DNA of 64,000 nt from Pseudomonas veronii (GTDB lineage Bacteria > Pseudomonadota > Gammaproteobacteria > Pseudomonadales > Pseudomonadaceae), in NCBI RefSeq assembly GCF_001439695.1, contig NZ_JYLL01000004.1, positions 310,001 through 374,000 of the forward strand, given 5' to 3'. Positions 26,721 to 40,342 of this stretch are shown here, piece by piece. A program made the position numbers and the translations under genes. Position 1 is the first letter of the stretch; each line of letters starts with the position of its first letter. The notes below the pieces were generated by a model. That model searched no databases and was not told the origin of the DNA. It saw only the letters and a program-made list of their open reading frames with translations.

Positions 26721-27367
26721 GGCTTGGCCTCCAGTTTCAGTGAGGCGAAATACTGGGCCACGCCCTGTACTTCATCCGGCGTCAGGGATTTTGCGATGTG
26801 GCCCATCAGATCATTCGGGTCGTTGTGACGGGTGCCGTTTTGCCAGGCCGTCAACTGTGCTGCCAGGTAGGTGGCAGGCTGACCGGCAAGAGGCGGGAAC
26901 GTGTCGCCGACACCCGTACCGGCAGGACCATGGCAACTTGCACATGCCGGAATTTGCCGTTCCCACGCGCCCTGCTGGGCGAGCTTTTGCGCAGCACCGA
27001 TAGGCATCTCGCTGCGATGGATCGGTTGCGGGACGGCGCCTGGCATCGCCGCCAGCGCCTGGCTGACAGCGTCGATCTCAGCGTCAGTGAGGGCATTCGC
27101 CAAGGGTTGCATCACCGGGTTGACACGCGTGCCGCGCCTGAAGTCTTCCAACTGTTTACGCACATACAGGGCCGGCAACCCCGCCAACCTGGGGAAGCCC
27201 GCGGCGGCGAGCCCCGCGCCATCGGCGCCATGGCAGGCTACGCAGGGCATGGCGCCCGGCTGCGAGCCGCCCTCGGTGAATATCTTCTTCCCATCCAGCG
27301 CGTGGGCATTGCCCAGCAGCAACATCAGCGCACTGCCTATCAGCACTCGTTCCAGAGACATCATCAC
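26717..27367 (-). CDS. tsdB: Diheme cytochrome c, c4-like (TsdB-type electron carrier)
   Basis: The 216-residue protein has a signal peptide ending NAHA and two c-type haem motifs, CVACH (about residue 41) and CASCH (about 140), each followed by a c4-like domain with PRLAG or PPLAG. In P. stutzeri a diheme partner TsdB is encoded just before TsdA and accepts its electrons. The order and ATGA overlap here are the same. A general cytochrome c4 role is the alternative. Confidence 0.75.
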   Translation of the reverse strand: MMMSLERVLIGSALMLLLGNAHALDGKKIFTEGGSQPGAMPCVACHGADGAGLAAAGFPRLAGLPALYVRKQLEDFRRGTRVNPVMQPLANALTDAEIDAVSQALAAMPGAVPQPIHRSEMPIGAAQKLAQQGAWERQIPACASCHGPAGTGVGDTFPPLAGQPATYLAAQLTAWQNGTRHNDPNDLMGHIAKSLTPDEVQGVAQYFASLKLEAKP

Positions 27368-27464
27368 GGCTCCATTTTTTATAGTTATATATTTAGGCGT
27401 TTATGTCATAAGCCTACAAATGGTAGGAGAACCTTCCCGTCACGACAACTGCGAAAACGCGCGC

Positions 27465-27506
27465 AAAAAAAAGCCTGACACCGCAATGGCAGGTCAGGCT
27501 TTTTTA
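27465..27506. terminator. Bidirectional terminator
   Basis: AGCCTGAC (27472-27479) pairs with GTCAGGCT (27493-27500), with an A-run before and a T-run after. It lies beyond the lipoprotein gene at 27540-27890 on the minus strand. Confidence 0.88.
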
Positions 27507-27539
27507 TCGGATTCAAACGGACCGTGTAAACGCGCGGCC

Positions 27540-27890
27540 TCAGCCGGAAATGCAGTCCTCCCCGGCCTTCTTCACATCGCCTGGGCGGATCGGCACATTG
27601 GACATGCTCTCGTAGAGCTTGATGCTGCTGCCACTGGAGCGCTCGTCAATCTCGAAAATAGCCGACGGGTCAGCGGAGAATTTCTGCGGCACAATCACCT
27701 GCACGCCGTCTTTATGCGGCTCGATCTGCGGCGGCCGGCGGGTAGTCGACAATTTGCGTACCACACAGGCGGCATATTCCTGCGGTTTTTTCCCTGAAAT
27801 GACCGCCAAGGTCGGGGGGGTCTGCTTGATATCTGCAACCGAAGCACACCCACCTATCGCCAAGGCCAGAACCAACACACTCCACTTCAT
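27540..27890 (-). CDS. Lipoprotein of unknown function
   Basis: The 116-residue protein opens MKWSVLVLALAIGGCASVAD, with the lipobox Cys at residue 15. Two more cysteines (YAACVVRK and GEDCISG) are probably disulfide-linked. No family was recognised with confidence. The pattern of a short lipoprotein with KPQEYAACVVRKL recurs in pseudomonads. It is followed by a bidirectional terminator. Confidence 0.7.
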   Translation of the reverse strand: MKWSVLVLALAIGGCASVADIKQTPPTLAVISGKKPQEYAACVVRKLSTTRRPPQIEPHKDGVQVIVPQKFSADPSAIFEIDERSSGSSIKLYESMSNVPIRPGDVKKAGEDCISG

Positions 27891-28104
27891 ATAAAACCTC
27901 CGATAAAGACCCTAGGACAGCGGGGATGGTAATTTTCTCCCGCCCACGTAGGATTTATCCCTGATAACTCGGTAAATAACTGTTTTAAATTGTCGAAGTC
28001 GTCGACGACGGCCCGATAATAAACGCGCTGGGGCTGATAAACTCTATCTTAACCTACGTATCGTTCTGATTTTTCAGAAAAAGCCCTTCTGGAGACACCC
28101 GCCC

Positions 28105-28407
28105 ATGAAATTCATCCACCAGCGTGAGCACCTCAACGAGGGAGATATTGTCGTCATCGAATGCTCACAGACTTGTAATATTCGTCTGATGAGCGATGCG
28201 AATTTTCGCAGTTTCAAGAATGGCGGTCGTCACACCTACCACGGCGGCGCGTTCGACAAGTTCCCGGCGAAAATCACCGCACCGAGCACCGGTTTCTGGA
28301 ACATCACCCTGGACGTTGTGACGCGCCGCGCCATCAGCGTTACCCGCAAACCTGCGCTGTCCCACAAGATCCGCATCGTTCGTCGCACCAACAGCAAATT
28401 GAGCTGA
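28105..28407 (+). CDS. DUF1883-family protein
   Basis: The 100-residue protein opens MKFIHQREHLNEGDIVVIEC and contains SDANFRSFKNGGRHTYHGGAF and GFWNITLDV, the pattern of the DUF1883 family of small beta-rich proteins. The function is unknown. A good ribosome site (CTGGAGAC) precedes it. A 54-residue gene follows 26 bp later on the same strand and then alkB, so the three may form one unit. Confidence 0.8.
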   Translation: MKFIHQREHLNEGDIVVIECSQTCNIRLMSDANFRSFKNGGRHTYHGGAFDKFPAKITAPSTGFWNITLDVVTRRAISVTRKPALSHKIRIVRRTNSKLS

Positions 28408-28433
28408 CCCGAACACTCGACAGGAAAAAAGCT

Positions 28434-28598
28434 GTGACCACGACCAAATACGTCATCAAGTACAAACTCAACGGCGAACGCCGCTTTGAGTTTGCCCAAC
28501 TGCACAGCAACAGCGTCGAAGAAGCCAAGCTAGTACTGGCGAAGATTCACGACGCCAGCGATGAAATCACTGACATCAACGTGAGCAAGGCGCTGTAA
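28434..28598 (+). CDS. Very small protein (54 residues, GTG start)
   Basis: GTG at 28434, preceded by an AGGAAAAA stretch, opens VTTTKYVIKYKLNGERRFEF and ends with TAA at 28598. The protein reads as one beta-hairpin and a helix (SVEEAKLVLAKIHD). Spacing to DUF1883 (26 bp) and alkB (4 bp) and the coding-like composition support a real gene. No family was recognised. Confidence 0.65.
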   Translation: MTTTKYVIKYKLNGERRFEFAQLHSNSVEEAKLVLAKIHDASDEITDINVSKAL

Positions 28599-28602
28599 GC
28601 CC

Positions 28603-29268
28603 ATGCCCGGCCCGACCGTCGACCTGTTCGCCGACGACGCCCTGCAACAACCCGCAGGGCGTGAGCAGATTGGCGAACAGTCCCACGTTCTGAGGGGCTA
28701 TGCCCTGCCCTGGATTGAGCATCTTCTGCCAGCGTTGCGCTGCGTGCTGGCTCAGTCGCCGTTTCGGCAAATGGTCACGCCCGGTGGTTTCACCATGTCG
28801 GCCGCGCTGAGCAGTTGCGGAGAACTGGGTTGGACCACCGATCCCAGCGGCTACCGCTACACCGCGCTTGACCCGCGCAGTGGCCACCCCTGGCCAGTCA
28901 TGCCCGAAACGTTGCGCCAACTGGCGGCACACGCGGCGGACGACGCCGGGTTCAGCGATTTTGTGCCCGATGCCTGCCTGATCAACCGTTATGTGCCGGG
29001 GGCGAAGATGTCGTTGCACCAGGACAAGAACGAACGCTGCTATACCGCGCCGGTGGTTTCCGTGTCGCTGGGGCTGCCGGCGATCTTCCTGTTCGGCGGC
29101 CATGCACGCAGCGACAAGCCGCAAAAAATCTCGTTGTTCCATGGCGATGTGGTGGTGTGGGGCGGGGTTGATCGTCTGCGCTTCCACGGAGTCATGCCGG
29201 TCAAGGACGGCACGCATCCGGTCATGGGCCCGCAACGCATCAACCTGACCTTTCGCACCGCCGGCTGA
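28603..29268 (+). CDS. alkB: AlkB-type DNA/RNA alkylation repair dioxygenase
   Basis: The 221-residue protein has the Fe(II)/2-oxoglutarate fold signature: His and Asp in MSLHQDKNE, His in DRLRFHGVMP and the 2-oxoglutarate-binding Arg pair in RINLTFR. NRYVPGAKMSLHQDK is the usual substrate-side motif. It removes methyl groups from 1-methyladenine and 3-methylcytosine. It starts 4 bp after the small gene and 75 bp before ada, so the two alkylation-repair genes stand together. Confidence 0.95.
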   Translation: MPGPTVDLFADDALQQPAGREQIGEQSHVLRGYALPWIEHLLPALRCVLAQSPFRQMVTPGGFTMSAALSSCGELGWTTDPSGYRYTALDPRSGHPWPVMPETLRQLAAHAADDAGFSDFVPDACLINRYVPGAKMSLHQDKNERCYTAPVVSVSLGLPAIFLFGGHARSDKPQKISLFHGDVVVWGGVDRLRFHGVMPVKDGTHPVMGPQRINLTFRTAG

Positions 29269-29343
29269 TTTGACCGCAAGCTTCAGAGTGCCAGGCCGCC
29301 GCGACACGACTAATCTGGCCGTGACCCGTCATGAGAGCAGGCA

Positions 29344-30390
29344 ATGAATAACGAACATGACCCGCGCTGGGCAGCGATCCTCGCCCGTGATCCTCAGGCC
29401 GACGCGCTGTTCGTCTATGGGGTAAAAACCACCGGTGTGTATTGCCGTCCCAGCAGTGCCTCGCGCTTGCCGCGCCCGGAAAACGTCGAATTCTTTGAGA
29501 CACCTCAACAGGCCGAGGCGGCAGGCTATCGCCCAAGCAAACGCGCGACCGGTGACCAGACGCAACGCGCGGCGCGTCACGCCGAACTGGTGGCCAACGC
29601 TTGTCGGCAGATCGAACACGCCGAAACCCCGCCCAGCCTCGACCAACTGGCACAGCAAGCCGGGCTGAGTGCGTTCCATTTCCACCGCGTGTTCAAGTCT
29701 GTCACCGGCCTCACCCCCAAGGGCTATGCCAGCGCCCAGCGCTCACGCAAAGTGCGCAAGGGGCTCAAAGGTCGCAACACCGTTACCGACGCGCTGTATG
29801 ACGCCGGCTTCAATTCCAACAGCCGCTTCTATGAATCGGCGGACCAACTGCTTGGCATGAAGCCAAGCGATTACAAAGCCGGCGGCACGAATACTCACAT
29901 CCATTTTGCCGTCGGCCAATGTTCCCTCGGCGCGATTCTGGTGGCGCAAAGTCATCGCGGCGTGTGCGCGATTCTGCTGGGCGACGAGCCGGACACGCTG
30001 GTGCGCGACCTGCAGGACCAATTCCCCAACGCCGAACTGCTGGGCGCCGACCCAGCCTTCGAACAGTTGGTCGCCCAGGTGGTGGGGTTTATAGAAGCCC
30101 CGGCCCTGGGCCTGGACTTACCCTTGGACCTGCGCGGCACGGCCTTTCAGGAACGGGTATGGCAGGCCTTGCGCGACATCCCGGTGGGCAGCACCGCCAG
30201 CTACGCGCAGATCGCCGAACGGATTGGCGCGCCCACCGCCTTTCGGGCCGTGGCCCAGGCCTGTGGCGCCAATCGCCTCGCAGTGGCGATTCCCTGCCAC
30301 CGCGTGGTGCGCAGTAATGGCGAGTTGTCGGGCTACCGATGGGGTGTGGAGCGCAAGCGCCAGTTGCTGGAACGCGAGCGCGATCGCTAA
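29344..30390 (+). CDS. ada: Ada-type methyltransferase/AraC regulator with degenerate zinc site
   Basis: The 348-residue protein has the Ada N-domain (1-75), an AraC helix-turn-helix (about 85-180) and the methylguanine methyltransferase domain, whose PCHRV active-site Cys is residue 318. The N-domain keeps only the first of the four zinc cysteines (Cys34 in YCRPSSASR). The other three are Ser38, Ser65 and Ala68, where E. coli has FCRPSC and RPCKRC. Zinc-based repair of phosphotriesters, and hence the methylation switch, is doubtful, while O6-methylguanine repair should be intact. It sits beside alkB. Confidence 0.92.
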   Translation: MNNEHDPRWAAILARDPQADALFVYGVKTTGVYCRPSSASRLPRPENVEFFETPQQAEAAGYRPSKRATGDQTQRAARHAELVANACRQIEHAETPPSLDQLAQQAGLSAFHFHRVFKSVTGLTPKGYASAQRSRKVRKGLKGRNTVTDALYDAGFNSNSRFYESADQLLGMKPSDYKAGGTNTHIHFAVGQCSLGAILVAQSHRGVCAILLGDEPDTLVRDLQDQFPNAELLGADPAFEQLVAQVVGFIEAPALGLDLPLDLRGTAFQERVWQALRDIPVGSTASYAQIAERIGAPTAFRAVAQACGANRLAVAIPCHRVVRSNGELSGYRWGVERKRQLLERERDR

Positions 30391-30508
30391 AACAGCCCGC
30401 GCCACTACACGAAACCCAGGCTGCGTCCAGTGAATAAAACAGACTGGCCGGATGCCAAGGGCCCTGCTAAAACAGCGAAAACTCTTACCAACGCTGGAGA
30501 CGCATCCC

Positions 30509-31570
30509 ATGAGCACCTGGTCAGACACGCGCATTCTCGATCTGCTGGGCATCGATGTACCGATTATCCAGGCGCCCATGGCCGGTGCGACCACCGCGCA
30601 AATGGTCATCGCCGCCAGCGAGGCCGGCGCGCTCGGTTCGATGCCGGCGGCGGCGCTGAGTATCGAGCAATTGCGCGATGCGTTGAGCACTATCCGTCAG
30701 GCCAGTACGCGGCCGATCAACGTGAACTTCTTTTGCCATCAACCGCCCGAGGCGGACGACGCCCGTGATCGGCGCTGGAAAGACCTGCTGCAACCCTACT
30801 ACCGCGAACTGGGCGCCGACTTTGATGCTCCGACGCCGGTGACCAACCGTGCGCCGTTCAACGAAGCGGCTTGTGAAGTGGTGGAAGCGTTCCGTCCCGA
30901 GGTGGTCAGTTTCCATTTCGGCTTGCCGGAAAAGTCCTTACTGGACCGCGTCAAAGCGACCGGCGCCAAGGTACTTTCATCGGCCACAACCGTCGAAGAA
31001 GCGATTTGGCTGGAACAGCATGGCTGCGACGCGATCATCGCCATGGGCCTTGAAGCCGGCGGCCACCGCGGTATGTTTCTCAGCGACGACCTCAACAGCC
31101 AGATCGGCTTGATGGCGCTGGTGCCGCAGATCGTCGACGCCGTGAGCGTGCCAGTGATCGCCGCCGGCGGTATCGCTGACGCACGCGGCATCGCAGCCGC
31201 CTTTGCCTTGGGTGCTTCGGCAGTGCAGATCGGTACCGCTTACCTGTTGACCCCCGAAGCCACGGTCAGCCCCTCGCACCACCATGCATTGCGCCACGCC
31301 CAGGCCAGCGAAACCGCGCTGACCAACCTGTTCACCGGCCGACCGGCACGCGGCATCGTCAACCGGGTGATGCGAGAACTCGGCGCGATCAACCCGCTGG
31401 CCCCGGCCTTCCCCAGGGCCGGCGGTGCGTTGCTGCCACTCAAGGCCAAGGATGAAGCCGGCTTCAGCAACCTGTGGGCGGGCCAGGCGGTGGGCCTGCG
31501 GCATCCGTTCGCAACCCGCGAGCTGACCACCTGGCTGGCAGAACAAGCCTTGAGCCGGCTGTCTCGGTAA
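30509..31570 (+). CDS. Nitronate monooxygenase (FMN enzyme)
   Basis: From the ATG at 30509 (CTGGAGACGCATCCC ahead) the protein has 353 residues. LGIDVPIIQAPMAGATTAQM is the N-terminal FMN-binding motif. GLEAGGHRGMF, PVIAAGGIADARG and GASAVQIGTAYLLTPEA are the family's phosphate-binding signatures, with the His in EAGGH catalytic. It oxidises alkyl nitronates to carbonyls and nitrite. The upstream start at 30452 gives unrelated residues. It lies downstream of ada, but a functional link is not evident. Confidence 0.92.
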   Translation: MSTWSDTRILDLLGIDVPIIQAPMAGATTAQMVIAASEAGALGSMPAAALSIEQLRDALSTIRQASTRPINVNFFCHQPPEADDARDRRWKDLLQPYYRELGADFDAPTPVTNRAPFNEAACEVVEAFRPEVVSFHFGLPEKSLLDRVKATGAKVLSSATTVEEAIWLEQHGCDAIIAMGLEAGGHRGMFLSDDLNSQIGLMALVPQIVDAVSVPVIAAGGIADARGIAAAFALGASAVQIGTAYLLTPEATVSPSHHHALRHAQASETALTNLFTGRPARGIVNRVMRELGAINPLAPAFPRAGGALLPLKAKDEAGFSNLWAGQAVGLRHPFATRELTTWLAEQALSRLSR

Positions 31571-31576
31571 CGCAAG

Positions 31577-36306
<4,730 letters not shown>

Positions 36307-36987
36307 ATGCCGCTATCGAGTGCCGATTTTTCCGCAATCTGGTTGACCATCAAACTGGCGTCACTGACCACGGTGATCCTGCTGGTCATCGGCACTCCGA
36401 TTGCCCTGTGGCTGTCGCGCACGCGCTCCTGGTGGCGCGGGCCTATCGGCGCGGTGGTCGCCCTGCCGCTGGTGCTGCCGCCCACGGTCATCGGCTTCTA
36501 CCTGCTGCTGACGATGGGACCGCACGGTTACTTCGGCCAGTTCACCCAATGGCTGGGCCTGGGCACCCTGACCTTCAGTTTCGCCGGGCTGGTAATCGGC
36601 TCGGTGATCTATTCCATGCCGTTCGTGGTGCAGCCGTTGCAAAACGCCTTCTCCGCCATCGGCACACGCCCCTTGGAAGTGGCCGCGACCTTGCGCGCCA
36701 ACCCCTGGGACACGTTCTTCAGCGTGATCCTGCCCCTCGCCCGCCCGGGGTTTATCACCGCGTCGATTCTCGGCTTTGCGCATACCGTCGGCGAGTTCGG
36801 CGTGGTGCTGATGATCGGCGGCAATATCCCGGACAAGACCCGGGTCGTCTCGGTGCAGATCTACGACCACGTCGAAGCCATGGAATACGCCCAGGCGCAC
36901 TGGCTGGCCGGCGCCATGGTGGTGTTCGCGTTCCTCGTGTTGCTGGCGCTCTACTCCAGCCGTAAAACCAAGATGGGCTGGAGCTGA
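36307..36987 (+). CDS. modB: Molybdate ABC transporter, permease
   Basis: The 226-residue membrane protein has about five to six helices and the ABC permease EAA loop ([22 protein letters not shown] in outline). It begins directly after the modA stop codon and shares its last base with the modC start, indicating coupled translation. [19 protein letters not shown] is the ModB family signature. Confidence 0.96.
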   Translation: MPLSSADFSAIWLTIKLASLTTVILLVIGTPIALWLSRTRSWWRGPIGAVVALPLVLPPTVIGFYLLLTMGPHGYFGQFTQWLGLGTLTFSFAGLVIGSVIYSMPFVVQPLQNAFSAIGTRPLEVAATLRANPWDTFFSVILPLARPGFITASILGFAHTVGEFGVVLMIGGNIPDKTRVVSVQIYDHVEAMEYAQAHWLAGAMVVFAFLVLLALYSSRKTKMGWS

Positions 36988-38072
36988 TGCCGATGATCGA
37001 TGTACGCCTGCACCTCACGTATTCCGCCTTTGCCCTGAAAGTGGACCTGCAACTGCCCGGTCGCGGCGTCACCGCGCTGTATGGGCATTCCGGCTCCGGC
37101 AAGACCACCTGCCTGCGCTGCATTGCCGGGCTGGAACGTGCCGAGGACGGTTTTGTCCAGGTCAACGACGAAGTCTGGCAAGACAGCCGCAACGGGCTGT
37201 TCGTACCGCCGCATAAACGTGCGCTGGGCTATGTGTTCCAGGAAGCGAGCCTGTTCCCCCATCTGTCGGTGCGCGCCAATCTGGAATTCGGCCTCAAGCG
37301 CATCCCGCGTGCGCAACGTCGCGTCGACATGGCCCAGGCCACCGAACTGTTGGGCATCGGCCACTTGCTTGAGCGGCATCCGCAGCACTTGTCCGGCGGC
37401 GAGCGCCAGCGCATCGGTATCGCCCGCGCGCTACTGACCAGCCCGCGCCTGTTATTGATGGACGAACCGCTGGCGGCACTCGACAGCCAACGCAAAGGTG
37501 AAATCCTGCCTTACCTGGAACGCCTGCACGACGAACTGGACATTCCGGTGCTCTACGTCAGCCACGCCCAGGACGAGGTGGCGCGCCTGGCCGATCACAT
37601 CGTGTTGCTGCGCGACGGCCAGGCCCTGGCCAGCGGCCCCATCGGTGAAACCCTGGCGCGGCTGGATTTGCCCTTGGCCTTGGGCGACGACGCCGGTGTG
37701 GTGATCAATGGCACGGTAAGCGCTTACGACGCGCACTATCAATTGCTGACCCTGCAACTGCCCGGCAGTGCCTTGCAGATGCGCGTCGCCCATACGCCGC
37801 TGGCCTTGGGCAAAGCCCTGCGGGTCAAGGTGCAGGCGCGGGACGTGAGCCTCAACTTACAGGCCGAAGCCCACAGCAGCATCCTCAACCGCCTGCCGGT
37901 GACGGTCACCCAGGAAATTGCGGCGGACAACAGCGCCCATGTGCTGGTGCGCCTGGATGCCGGCGGTACGCCGTTGCTGGCACGGATCACACGCTTCTCC
38001 CGCGACCAGTTGCAACTGCACCCCGGCCAGACGCTGTGGGCACAGATCAAGGCGGTGGCGGTGCTGGCGTAG
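36987..38072 (+). CDS. modC: Molybdate ABC transporter, ATP-binding protein
   Basis: The 361-residue protein has Walker [10 protein letters not shown] (about 33-41), the LSGGERQR signature, Walker [12 protein letters not shown] and the switch His in YVSHAQDE. The C-terminal 75 residues ([20 protein letters not shown] onwards) are a Mop/TOBE domain that binds oxyanions and may sense molybdate. Its ATG overlaps the last base of the modB stop. This is the last gene of the operon. Confidence 0.96.
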   Translation: MPMIDVRLHLTYSAFALKVDLQLPGRGVTALYGHSGSGKTTCLRCIAGLERAEDGFVQVNDEVWQDSRNGLFVPPHKRALGYVFQEASLFPHLSVRANLEFGLKRIPRAQRRVDMAQATELLGIGHLLERHPQHLSGGERQRIGIARALLTSPRLLLMDEPLAALDSQRKGEILPYLERLHDELDIPVLYVSHAQDEVARLADHIVLLRDGQALASGPIGETLARLDLPLALGDDAGVVINGTVSAYDAHYQLLTLQLPGSALQMRVAHTPLALGKALRVKVQARDVSLNLQAEAHSSILNRLPVTVTQEIAADNSAHVLVRLDAGGTPLLARITRFSRDQLQLHPGQTLWAQIKAVAVLA

Positions 38073-38355
38073 CCGCGAAATCTTGTGGCAGCAGCGTCTT
38101 GCGTTGCAGTCAATCAGACAGACCGGCCTGATCTGTTTGTAACCTGCCGTCCGCCGACCTGCCCCGCGACCTGCAAGGACATTACCTACGCAATGGGAGT
38201 GTCACACCTCGAGTTTTTTACAGGCGATCGAGTCCTCTCATACTTTGGTCTGGCATGACGCTGGCTGGAGGCTGGAAGCTGCCTGAGGTCATTGCGCCAG
38301 ACATCAAAGCGCCTTACGGTAGTGGCCGCATAATCTCACCGAGGAACCCGGCCCG

Positions 38356-39060
38356 ATGCTGCCTTCGTCCCAAAAGCCCTACGCCAACGTCGTACTCGCC
38401 CGTCAACAGCAATGGCGGGGTCGTGTCGGCATGATGCTGGTGGCCAGCCTGTCTGTGCTGGCGGGCATGACCGATGCCATTGGTTTCATGGCCAGCGGCG
38501 ACTTTGTCTCATTCATGAGCGGCAACACCACGCGCCTGGCGGTAGCAATCAGCGAAGGTGACCTGGGCCTGACCGGGCGCCTGCTGTTGCTGGTCGCGAC
38601 CTTCGTGGTCGGCAACGCCTTGGGTATCGTGGTCAGCCGCATGAGCGGCCGTCACGCCCTGCCCCTGCTGCTGTGCATCGCGGCACTGCTCTGCGGCGGC
38701 GCGCTGTGGCCGTTCGCCGATATGCTGCCCGCCTTGCTCGCGGCAATTGTGGCGATGGGCATGCTCAATGCCGCCGTCGAAGAGGTCAACGGCTTGCCGG
38801 TGGGGCTTACCTATGTCACCGGCGCGCTGTCACGCTTTGGTCGCGGGTTGGGACGCTGGCTGCTGGGGGAGCGTCGCAACGGGTGGCGCGTGCAGTTGGT
38901 CCCCTGGACGGGGATGTTCATCGGGGCGGTGATCGGGGCGTTGCTCGAGCACCGCATGGGCTTGGGTGCGCTGCTGGTCAGCGGGGCGCTGGCTGCGGTT
39001 TTGGGCCTGGTGTCACTGAAGATCCCCCGGCGCTGGCACTTGGGTTATATGCCGCGCTGA
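38356..39060 (+). CDS. YoaK/DUF1275-family membrane protein
   Basis: The 234-residue protein has about six membrane helices and the family motif GMTDAIGFMASGDFVSFMSGNTTRLAVAI (positions about 38-66, given here only in part as FMSGNTTRLA). The family is widespread and its function is unclear. The last part carries LLGERRNGW and a C-terminal helix. It stands alone, with 283 bp of leader and no recognised site. Confidence 0.82.
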   Translation: MLPSSQKPYANVVLARQQQWRGRVGMMLVASLSVLAGMTDAIGFMASGDFVSFMSGNTTRLAVAISEGDLGLTGRLLLLVATFVVGNALGIVVSRMSGRHALPLLLCIAALLCGGALWPFADMLPALLAAIVAMGMLNAAVEEVNGLPVGLTYVTGALSRFGRGLGRWLLGERRNGWRVQLVPWTGMFIGAVIGALLEHRMGLGALLVSGALAAVLGLVSLKIPRRWHLGYMPR

Positions 39061-39203
39061 TGATCAGGGAGGCTCGCCCGACGTGACGGCCTCGACATCC
39101 GTGTACTGGTAAAGAGCTATTACGTCGAGCGAGCGGGGGAATCATAGGATAATGCCCTGCAACTGTCCCGCCGGGCATTTCCTAAAATCACTACGGCAAC
39201 GGA

Positions 39204-39557
39204 TTACAGACAAGTCGCAAGTGCGGCCAAACGGCGCTTGGCGACCATGGAGTCTTCGGCGGTGTAGTAATCGACAGAGGAACCGGCTCCTGCGCTGCGC
39301 ACGTCGGCAAAGTAATCGCCGCCGGTGGTGTACACCGTGAAACCGCCCGCCCCGATCGGCTCCTTGAAGCCGCCGGCGTCGACACCAAACACCGCCTCGT
39401 CCTGCCAGCCGAACTGGATACATTGGGCAACCACCAGCGCAGCCTTGTCCGACGCCAAGGTCTTGTAGGGCGTGCCGGTGCGTGCCGCGTTCATTTTCGA
39501 GCCCGCGCAGCCGGCCAGTGCTGCCAGTACCAATGCGCCAATTACCAGTTTCCGCAT
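39204..39557 (-). CDS. Lipoprotein of unknown function
   Basis: From the ATG at 39557 (AGGAGCGATGGC ahead) the protein has 117 residues with the lipobox LAALAGC (Cys17). The mature part reads KMNAARTGTPYKTLASDKAA and then YTTGGDYFADVRSAGAGSSV. No family was recognised with certainty. The longer start at 39677 adds unlikely sequence. It is divergent from the gene at 39667. Confidence 0.72.
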   Translation of the reverse strand: MRKLVIGALVLAALAGCAGSKMNAARTGTPYKTLASDKAALVVAQCIQFGWQDEAVFGVDAGGFKEPIGAGGFTVYTTGGDYFADVRSAGAGSSVDYYTAEDSMVAKRRLAALATCL

Positions 39558-39666
39558 GCCATCGCTCCTTGGAAAAAAACGCGACTCTACCATTAGCAGG
39601 CGACACTCACGGATTATTACGTCACCCTGTCGCCTACTTGCGAGTTCGCTTCTACCTGGAAAACCG

Positions 39667-39924
39667 ATGACACCCAATGCCGAACGCTACAACCCATCCA
39701 CCGACTATGCCGACAAGCTGATCAGCCGCATCGGCCAGACGCCCACGTGGATCGCCAAGCGCATTGGCGTGACGGACAAGCGCATTCGCTACATTCTCGA
39801 CGGCGAGCGCACGGTGAAAGGCGAAAGTACGCCGATCCAGATGACCTACACCGAGCAGTTCGCGCTGGAGTGCCTGGCGGCCGAGGCCAAGGCGAAAAAG
39901 AAGCCGACGCCGACCACCGAATGA
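39667..39924 (+). CDS. Small helix-turn-helix-like protein
   Basis: From ATG 39667 the 85-residue protein reads MTPNAERYNPSTDYADKLIS and contains GQTPTWIAKRIGVTDKRIRYIL, a convincing helix-turn-helix, then a Lys/Ala/Pro-rich tail. It is probably a small DNA-binding protein of the XRE/Cro type. A strong terminator lies 70 bp beyond the stop. Confidence 0.7.
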   Translation: MTPNAERYNPSTDYADKLISRIGQTPTWIAKRIGVTDKRIRYILDGERTVKGESTPIQMTYTEQFALECLAAEAKAKKKPTPTTE

Positions 39925-39993
39925 ATTTAGTTTCACTGTGACAGGAGAACGCGCCACCGATAATGGCCGGGCTCATTTTTAGAAGTCTCCTTC

Positions 39994-40019
39994 AGCCCGC
40001 CCTCCCGCGGGCTTTTTTT
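39994..40019 (+). terminator. Intrinsic terminator
   Basis: GCCCGC (39995-40000), loop CCTCCC, GCGGGC (40007-40012), then seven T. Confidence 0.9.
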
Positions 40020-40030
40020 CGCCGGTGTGT

Positions 40031-40342
40031 TTAGAACCACCAGCGAAACAGGTAGAACAACGCCATGCTCAACAGCACGGTGAGCAGCACATTGCGCGTC
40101 CAGACCATCAGCGCCACCGCGCAGATCCCGGCCAGCAGGTAGGGGTTGGCCGGGCTCAGGTTGAGCCGGTGGTCGGCAAAGAAAATGATCGGCCCGCAAA
40201 TCGCCGTGAGCATGCCCGGTACCGCGAACCCGAGAAACTCCCGCGCACCGCGGGTGAGCCGCACGGGCAGGCGCGGTTCGATAAACAGGTAGCGGTTAAA
40301 AAATACGATCAAGCCCATTGCAACAATCATCACAAAAATCAT
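40031..40342 (-). CDS. azlD: AzlD-family subunit of branched-chain amino acid exporter
   Basis: The 103-residue protein (ATG at 40342) has three to four membrane segments, with FVMIVAMGLIVFFNRYLFIE and GFAVPGMLTAICGPIIFF, typical of AzlD. Its start overlaps the azlC stop by ATGA. The partner AzlC forms the main channel. Together they export branched-chain amino acids or their analogues. The substrate has not been shown here. Confidence 0.88.
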   Translation of the reverse strand: MIFVMIVAMGLIVFFNRYLFIEPRLPVRLTRGAREFLGFAVPGMLTAICGPIIFFADHRLNLSPANPYLLAGICAVALMVWTRNVLLTVLLSMALFYLFRWWF

